Source: Planctomycetota bacterium (lineage in GTDB: Bacteria; Planctomycetota; MHYJ01; JACPRB01). Taken from it: a stretch of 64,000 nt of DNA. Positions 58,799 through 64,000 of this stretch are shown piece after piece. A program made the position numbers and the translations under genes. Numbering within the stretch: the first letter of the stretch is position 1; the number at the start of each line of letters is the position of its first letter. Under the pieces are notes generated by a model. That model did not search any database. It had not been told where the DNA came from and was given only the letters and a program-made list of their open reading frames with translations. The stretch is from contig JACQVR010000091.1 in NCBI GenBank assembly GCA_016209705.1, forward strand, positions 1 through 64,000. The letters are read 5' to 3'.

Positions 58799-59776
58799 AT
58801 GATCGAGGTCCGGAACATCACCAAGGTCTTTCCGGGCGCCGTCGCCGTTCGCGATGTCAGCTTCGCCGTCGCCTCCGGAGAGATCGTCGGCTTCCTGGGA
58901 CCCAACGGCGCGGGAAAATCCACCCTCATGCGGATCCTGACCGGCTATATCCCGCCTACGACCGGCTCCGCCACGGTCGCGGGATTCGATGTGCTGCGGC
59001 ATTCCTTGGAGGTTCGCCGGCGCGTGGGGTATCTGCCGGAAAACAACCCCTTGTATCCGGAGATGCGCGTCGAGGAATACCTGGAGTTTCGCGCCACGTT
59101 GTGGGGAGTGCCCCGCAAGCAACGAGCGGCCGCGGTCGGCGAAGCCGTCCAGAAATGCGGATTGGGACCGGTCCGCCATCGCATCGTCGGCCACATCTCC
59201 AAAGGATATCGCCAGCGGCTCGGTCTGGCCGACGCCATCGTTCACGATCCCCAGATCATCATCCTGGACGAGCCGACGATCGGCCTCGATCCCAACCAGG
59301 TCCGCCAGGTACGCGACCTCATCCGGGAACTGGGACGGCAGCGGACGGTGATTCTCTCCACCCACATTCTTTCGGAAGTCGAAAAGATGTGCGGGCGGGT
59401 CCTGATCATCCACGGAGGACGGCTCGTGGCGGACGGCTCGCCTTCGGAAATCGTCAATCGGCTCACCGCCACCGGTCGCGTCCGCCTCGAAATCCGCGGA
59501 ACCGCCAACGGGGTCCAAGAGCAGTTGAAGCAGGTTCCGGGAATCGCGCATGTGACGGAGCGGTGCGAAGGAGACGTGCATACCTACCTCATCGAGGCGG
59601 GCCACGGGCGGGACGTCCGTCCCGAGCTCTTTCGGCGCGCCGCCCGGTCGTCGTGGGAGGTTCTCGAGCTTTCGCTGGAACGCGTGACGCTGGAGGACGC
59701 GTTCGCCGAATTGACGGAGGGCGAGCGCGGAGCGAAGCCGGCGCCCGCCGGCCAGCCCAGCGAGGTGCGGACCTGA
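58799..59776 (+). CDS. GldA-like ABC transporter ATP-binding protein
   Basis: 325 residues: Walker A GPNGAGKST, signature ISKGYRQRLGLADAI, Walker B IIILDEPTIGLDP, and a C-terminal extension with RVTLEDAFAELTEG. Followed by a permease, a GldG-like protein and a DUF4340 protein. Similar clusters are found in many bacteria without gliding; the transported substrate is unknown. Confidence 0.92.
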   Translation: MIEVRNITKVFPGAVAVRDVSFAVASGEIVGFLGPNGAGKSTLMRILTGYIPPTTGSATVAGFDVLRHSLEVRRRVGYLPENNPLYPEMRVEEYLEFRATLWGVPRKQRAAAVGEAVQKCGLGPVRHRIVGHISKGYRQRLGLADAIVHDPQIIILDEPTIGLDPNQVRQVRDLIRELGRQRTVILSTHILSEVEKMCGRVLIIHGGRLVADGSPSEIVNRLTATGRVRLEIRGTANGVQEQLKQVPGIAHVTERCEGDVHTYLIEAGHGRDVRPELFRRAARSSWEVLELSLERVTLEDAFAELTEGERGAKPAPAGQPSEVRT

Positions 59777-59798
59777 CGGTTCGCAAAAAAAGAACCGC

Positions 59799-60539
59799 AT
59801 GAGAAACCTCGCCGCGCTGGTCCGCCGGGAACTGGGCGTCTACTTCGTATCGCCCATGGCGTACATCATTCTCACCGGACTGATTCTGGTGTTCGGCCTC
59901 ATGTTCTGGACCGAAATGGGCGCCGCGTCCGACTTCGCGATGCCCTTCTCGTTCGACCGGTTGCTCGCCACGCTGGCCGCGATCCTGGTGTTCGTCGCCC
60001 CGCTCATCACCATGCGCCTCATCGCGGAAGAGAAAAATCGGGGGACGATCGAGACGCTCATGACCGCGCCGGTCACCGACGGACAGGTCGTGGTGGCGAA
60101 GTTCGCCGCGGCGCTCCTGTTCCTAATGTATCTCCTGCTGCCGACGGTGGCGCACGCGTTCCTGGCCGCCAAGTACGGCACCGTGGACGCGCCGGCGACG
60201 GCCACGGGATACCTGGGGCTCATCCTGATGTGCTCCGCCGTGTTTTCGATCGGGTTGTTCATCTCGTCCCTGTGTTCGAGCCAGGTCACCGCGGGCGTCG
60301 TCACGTTCGTGGTGTCGTTCCTCCTGATTCTCAGCTCGCTCATCGCCGATCGCGTTCCGGCCGACACCTGGTACGGCCGACCGGCGCGGGCGGTGCTGGA
60401 GCGGATCGATCCGTTCAAGTATCTGGAAGACTTCCTGCGGGGCATCATCGATACCCGCCCCGTGATCTATTTGCTGAGCGTGACCGTGTTCTTCATTTTC
60501 CTGACCGTCCGCGTGCTGGAGTCGCGGCGGTGGCGGTGA
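59799..60539 (+). CDS. GldF-like ABC-2 permease
   Basis: 246 residues with six membrane helices and the conserved LITMRLIAEEKNRGTIETLMTAPVTDGQVVVAKF segment of the GldF/NosY-like branch. It starts 22 bp after the ATPase and ends 6 bp before the GldG-like gene. Confidence 0.92.
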   Translation: MRNLAALVRRELGVYFVSPMAYIILTGLILVFGLMFWTEMGAASDFAMPFSFDRLLATLAAILVFVAPLITMRLIAEEKNRGTIETLMTAPVTDGQVVVAKFAAALLFLMYLLLPTVAHAFLAAKYGTVDAPATATGYLGLILMCSAVFSIGLFISSLCSSQVTAGVVTFVVSFLLILSSLIADRVPADTWYGRPARAVLERIDPFKYLEDFLRGIIDTRPVIYLLSVTVFFIFLTVRVLESRRWR

Positions 60540-60545
60540 GCGCGA

Positions 60546-62069
60546 ATGGAACCGACGAAGCGAACCGACGCGCCGGAAGAAGTCGCCTTCACGAGGAGGC
60601 GGCGTCTCCTGATTTGGGCCAACGCGGTCCTGATGAGCGCGTTCTTCCTCGGCTTCCTCGTGGCGGTGAACGTCATTTCGGACGCCCGATTCACCCGGTT
60701 CGACATGACCGCCGAGAAGCTATGGGAGATTTCGGATCACGCGCGCAAAGTGGTGGAAGGGCTCAAGCACGACGTGGTCATTTATACGACGCCCCTCACC
60801 GTGGGACCCGCCGTATCCCAGAACCGCTCGCTGCCCAATGCGTGGAATCAGGTGAGCCGGCTGCTCTTCGAGCTTTCCGCCATCAACCCGCGGTTGAACG
60901 TGGTCCCGTTCGCCGCCGGCACGGAATCGGAGCAGGTCTTGCGCATGAACTTCACCGGACTGACCGACAACTGTCTCTATTTCCTCGTCAAGAAAGATCG
61001 CGAGCAGGCGGCGCGGAAGGTCATGCCGATCTACGAGCTGTACGAGGGCAACTTCCAGACGGGAGAGATTCTCAAGTTCCACGCCGAATCCAAGGTGATC
61101 TCGGCCATTGTCCAGCTCACGTCGGACCGGCCGCGGAAGGTCTATTACACGGAAGGGCACAAGGAACTGCCTCCGCCTTCCCAGGAAGGCCGGGGCATGT
61201 CCTTTCTGACGTCGCGTCTCGGCGACCTGGACCACGTCGAGTTCAAGCCGCTCGATCTGGGCCAGGCGCGGTCCGTTCCCCGCGACGCGGACCTCGTGTT
61301 CATCGCCGGACCCGCGCGGGATTTCGACCCGCCCGAGATCGACGCGCTCCGCGAGTATTGGAACGGCGGCGGCCGCATCTTCCTGGCGGTCCAGCCGCTG
61401 ACGCCGGATCCCATGAAGCTCCTCCGGGACTTCATCGACGAGTGCGGCGCGCGGATTCACCGTGACATCGTCCTGGACACCCGGCGGGAACTCCAGGCCC
61501 CGCAGTACTTGCGGATCACGGCGTTCGGCTATCACATGATCAATCAGGGGATGCTCAACGTGGGCTTCCGCATGGTGTCGAGCGGTAGCGTGGACCCCGC
61601 GCCCAAATCTCCCCGGCAGAAAGCGATCTCGCTGATGCAGGCGGGCCAATGGGCGTACGCGGAAACCGACCTCCGTCCCGGGGCGAGGATCCAGCACGAT
61701 ACGGGCGAAAAAATGGGCGACGTCAGCGTGGCGGCGGCGGCGGAAGAAGAGATCTCGAACCCGACAGATCCTTCCCGTCCTACGGCCAGGCTGGTGGTCT
61801 GGGGCGGAGTGGCCGCCCTGACCAACCAGTTCAACACGATCTATGGGACGGCGAACCTGGAAACGCTGGACTACATCGCGAACACCTTCCGGTGGCTGAT
61901 GGAGGTGGAGCAGCGGATCGCGGATCCGATCCAGCCCCGGTCATTCAAGATGAAGCCGCTCAAGCTTACCCCCGAGTCCAAGAGCGTCATCGGTTGGGTG
62001 AGCATCGTGGGACTGCCGCTTCTGGGCGTGGTACTCGGCGTGATGGCGTGGTTCTTTCGGAGAAAATGA
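60546..62069 (+). CDS. GldG-like ABC transporter auxiliary protein
   Basis: 507 residues: N-terminal membrane helix (about 22-45), then FTRFDMTAEKLWEISDHARKVVEGL, typical of the GldG/ABC_transp_aux family, with a large periplasmic domain including YYTEGHKEL and DLVFIAGPARDFDPPEIDALREYWNGGGRIFL, and a C-terminal membrane helix (about 485-503). Works with the preceding permease and ATPase. Confidence 0.9.
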   Translation: MEPTKRTDAPEEVAFTRRRRLLIWANAVLMSAFFLGFLVAVNVISDARFTRFDMTAEKLWEISDHARKVVEGLKHDVVIYTTPLTVGPAVSQNRSLPNAWNQVSRLLFELSAINPRLNVVPFAAGTESEQVLRMNFTGLTDNCLYFLVKKDREQAARKVMPIYELYEGNFQTGEILKFHAESKVISAIVQLTSDRPRKVYYTEGHKELPPPSQEGRGMSFLTSRLGDLDHVEFKPLDLGQARSVPRDADLVFIAGPARDFDPPEIDALREYWNGGGRIFLAVQPLTPDPMKLLRDFIDECGARIHRDIVLDTRRELQAPQYLRITAFGYHMINQGMLNVGFRMVSSGSVDPAPKSPRQKAISLMQAGQWAYAETDLRPGARIQHDTGEKMGDVSVAAAAEEEISNPTDPSRPTARLVVWGGVAALTNQFNTIYGTANLETLDYIANTFRWLMEVEQRIADPIQPRSFKMKPLKLTPESKSVIGWVSIVGLPLLGVVLGVMAWFFRRK

Positions 62070-62121
62070 CCGGATGGGGTGCGGATAAAAACCGCGACAT
62101 CCCGGAATCTGAGCGATTATT

Positions 62122-64000
62122 ATGAATTGGAAGCCGACCCTCGTCTTCGGAATCCTGTTCGGCGCCGCGCTCGCGGCGTGGGCGTTGTTGCGTCCGGCTC
62201 CCTCCGGACCCGCGGGGGAGCGGGAGCGGCCGTTCTCCGCCCGCGCGGACGAATTCACGCGCCTGGAAATACAGGTTCCGGGGCAGCCGGAAGTCGTACT
62301 CGAACGGGCGGCGGCGAAGGACGCCGTTCCGGCCTGGCGCATCCGGGAGCCCATCGATCAACCCGCGGACGATACGCGCGTCGCCGACATGATCCAGGGG
62401 TTGCGCCGCCTGACCCGGGACGGGAGCATCGCCCCCAGCGATCCCCGCTATTCGCTGGCGGAGTACGGCCTGGAGAAGCCCCTTTTGAGCGTCCATGCCT
62501 TCGTCGGCGCCGACAAGAAAGCCATCCGGTTCGGCCGCACGACGGTGGATCCTCAGGTGCGCTACTTCATGATCGACGGCGAGCCCGACGTGTACCTGGG
62601 ACCCGCGGACGCTTTCGAGGCGTTCCACGCCAAGCTGATCGACCTTCGCAGCCGAAAGATCGCTCATTTCCAGCCGCAGCGGGTACGAGCGTTCGTGCTG
62701 GAAACGAAGTTCCTGCGCCCGCTGGTGCGCATCGACGAGGAGGGAAACCGGCGTCCGGTCTGGGAATTGGACGAGCAGGGGAAGCCCAAGGTCAACGAGC
62801 ACGGCCAGAAGATTCCGAAACAGGAAGTCGTGTACGAACGGACCGAATTCCAGTTTCGCGAGCGGCCGGAGACGCCGGGCGGACTGCGCGGATGGTCCAT
62901 CGTTCGAGCCGACGGCGAGGAATGGAACGAGCCCGCCGACGCCGGCCGCCTGGAACTGCTCATTTCCGACCTGCGCGACGCCACCGCCGACGAGTTCATC
63001 GAGCCGACGTCCCTGGCGGCGTATGGATTGGAATATCCGGAGGTCCGCTGCGCGTTCGAGCTGGCGGATTCCGACGAGCCGCTGGTGTTCGAGTTCGGAA
63101 ATGTCGAAGAGAGAGAGGGGCGCAAGCGCATTTATGTCCGCGTCCGGCGGGCCGGCGAGATTCTCGCCGTGTCCGGCGCCTTGACCGAACGACTGGGCCG
63201 CCGGCGCGGCGATTTCCGGTCCCGCGACGTCTACGATTTCACCAAGGAGGAGATCGAATCGATCGAGCTCGTGTCGGAGACTGGGCGGTTGAAAATCCAG
63301 AAGGAGGTTCAGGAAGAGAAGGGGGACGAGGGGGCCGCGGCCGGGCCAGTTTGGAAAATCGTGGAGCCGGCCGATTTCCGGAAGGATAAGTACGCCGACA
63401 TCGAGTCGTATATCAGCCTGCTCCTACGCGCGCAGATCGCCGAATTCATGGGGCGGCAGACCGACTTGAAATCTTTTTTCCTCGACCCTCCGGGCTTGAG
63501 CGCGACGTTTCGCCTCAAATATCAGGACGGAAGCACGAGCGAAAAGACCTATCGCTTCGGATATCCCGGCGCGGGTGCGAACGCCCATCTCCTTAAGCCC
63601 GGCCGCCCCGAAGTCTTCGCGGTCTCGTCGGCCTATTGGCGGTCCATCGAGCGCATGGATCTGCATCTGAGAGATCCGGCGATGTTCGACCTCCCGCGGG
63701 ACGCCATTCGAGAGATTCACGTGGATATCGAAGGGGATCGCGTCCTGAAGGCCGTCCGCTACGGCGTGCGGAAGAACGAGCAAGGCGACTGGGAATTCCT
63801 GGAACCTTCCCAGGAGAAGGTGGACGCCGATCGGATGGCCGCCATGCTGGCGCGGGTGAATTACATCAGGGCCGAAAGCTTCCTGTCGCGGTCGCCGGCG
63901 ATCGCCCGGGAGTACGGGCTCGACGGCCCGGATCCGTACGGGCGGCTGACCATCCGGTATGCGCCGGATCGAGAGCGTCCGAGCGACGTACGGGAACGAA
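62122..64000 (+). CDS. DUF4340 domain protein, 3' end beyond the window
   Basis: Open from ATG 62122 to the window edge, 626 codons so far. N-terminal membrane anchor (TLVFGILFGAALAAWALL), then repeated DUF4340-type modules: EYGLEKPLLSVHAFVG, IRFGRTTVDPQVRYFMIDG, GLEYPEVRCAFELADSD and REYGLDGPDPYGRLTIRY. DUF4340 proteins commonly follow GldFG-like pairs and lie in the periplasm. Function unknown. It starts about 52 bp after the GldG-like gene. Confidence 0.88.
   Translation, partial: MNWKPTLVFGILFGAALAAWALLRPAPSGPAGERERPFSARADEFTRLEIQVPGQPEVVLERAAAKDAVPAWRIREPIDQPADDTRVADMIQGLRRLTRDGSIAPSDPRYSLAEYGLEKPLLSVHAFVGADKKAIRFGRTTVDPQVRYFMIDGEPDVYLGPADAFEAFHAKLIDLRSRKIAHFQPQRVRAFVLETKFLRPLVRIDEEGNRRPVWELDEQGKPKVNEHGQKIPKQEVVYERTEFQFRERPETPGGLRGWSIVRADGEEWNEPADAGRLELLISDLRDATADEFIEPTSLAAYGLEYPEVRCAFELADSDEPLVFEFGNVEEREGRKRIYVRVRRAGEILAVSGALTERLGRRRGDFRSRDVYDFTKEEIESIELVSETGRLKIQKEVQEEKGDEGAAAGPVWKIVEPADFRKDKYADIESYISLLLRAQIAEFMGRQTDLKSFFLDPPGLSATFRLKYQDGSTSEKTYRFGYPGAGANAHLLKPGRPEVFAVSSAYWRSIERMDLHLRDPAMFDLPRDAIREIHVDIEGDRVLKAVRYGVRKNEQGDWEFLEPSQEKVDADRMAAMLARVNYIRAESFLSRSPAIAREYGLDGPDPYGRLTIRYAPDRERPSDVRER

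Overview
The window is about 64 kb of GC-rich chromosomal DNA from a Gram-negative-type bacterium. It carries LolCDE-like outer-membrane lipoprotein sorting genes, several lipoproteins, proton-pumping complex I, ECF sigma and anti-sigma factors, an FHA-GAF-HD-GYP protein and a Gld-like ABC cluster with a DUF4340 protein. No gene fixes the phylum. The mix, and the absence of ribosomal protein L30 from its usual place, would fit an uncultivated lineage near Planctomycetota or the wider PVC group, but that placement is a low-confidence inference. No rRNA, tRNA, CRISPR array, transposase or replication origin was recognised.

Layout. 1-4720: end of a complex I operon (nuoL partial, nuoM, nuoN). 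4965-8132: a VapBC toxin-antitoxin pair, a secreted protein, a zinc-binding lipoprotein and serS. 8339-20115: a ribosomal protein block that starts at rpsQ, not at the S10 genes, and runs through secY, adk, map, infA, the alpha-type genes and rpoA to rplQ. 20272-25436: a STAS protein, a small zinc-ribbon protein and dnaE, all leftward. 25553-26853: a truncated secreted protein cut off by a BrnTA-like toxin-antitoxin pair. 27029-30685: two ABC-2 ATPase/permease pairs, leftward. 30766-34472: a cyclodeaminase-like protein, a HEAT-repeat lipoprotein, NAD(P)H-hydrate epimerase and an atypical NtrC-like regulator. 34564-35557: a chimeric kinase remnant. 35664-39308: a secreted protein, an FGE-like membrane protein, an ECF sigma factor and its anti-sigma factor. 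39344-44070: yidD, rnpA, lysS and a LolCE/LolD pair. 44242-50686: an FHA-GAF-HD-GYP protein, nadB, two membrane proteins and dnaK. 51012-57267: a lower-GC island of glycosyltransferases, methyltransferases and a sugar epimerase. 57487-64000: another glycosyltransferase and a Gld-like ABC operon that runs off the end.

The most unusual content is non-coding. Nearly every gap in the first 49 kb holds a short array of degenerate heptamers (units such as TCAGTTN, AGTCCNN, TAGCTTG, GAAGTCA, GAATCAC, CGTTGAC), often followed by its mirror-image arm, so that whole gaps can fold as long hairpins. Several different heptamer families share this design. Many arrays begin on the last base of a gene, with the TAG stop codon forming part of the first heptamer. 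They are absent from the right-hand 13 kb, including the island.

Three further non-coding signals stand out. A 31-bp AT-rich palindrome occurs three times between 34.4 and 40.0 kb. An 8-bp plus 10-bp perfect H-type pseudoknot ends one base before the secY start codon. Several genes have a -10 hexamer 6-9 bases before the start codon and no Shine-Dalgarno sequence, suggesting leaderless mRNAs, while other genes in the same window have clear Shine-Dalgarno sites.
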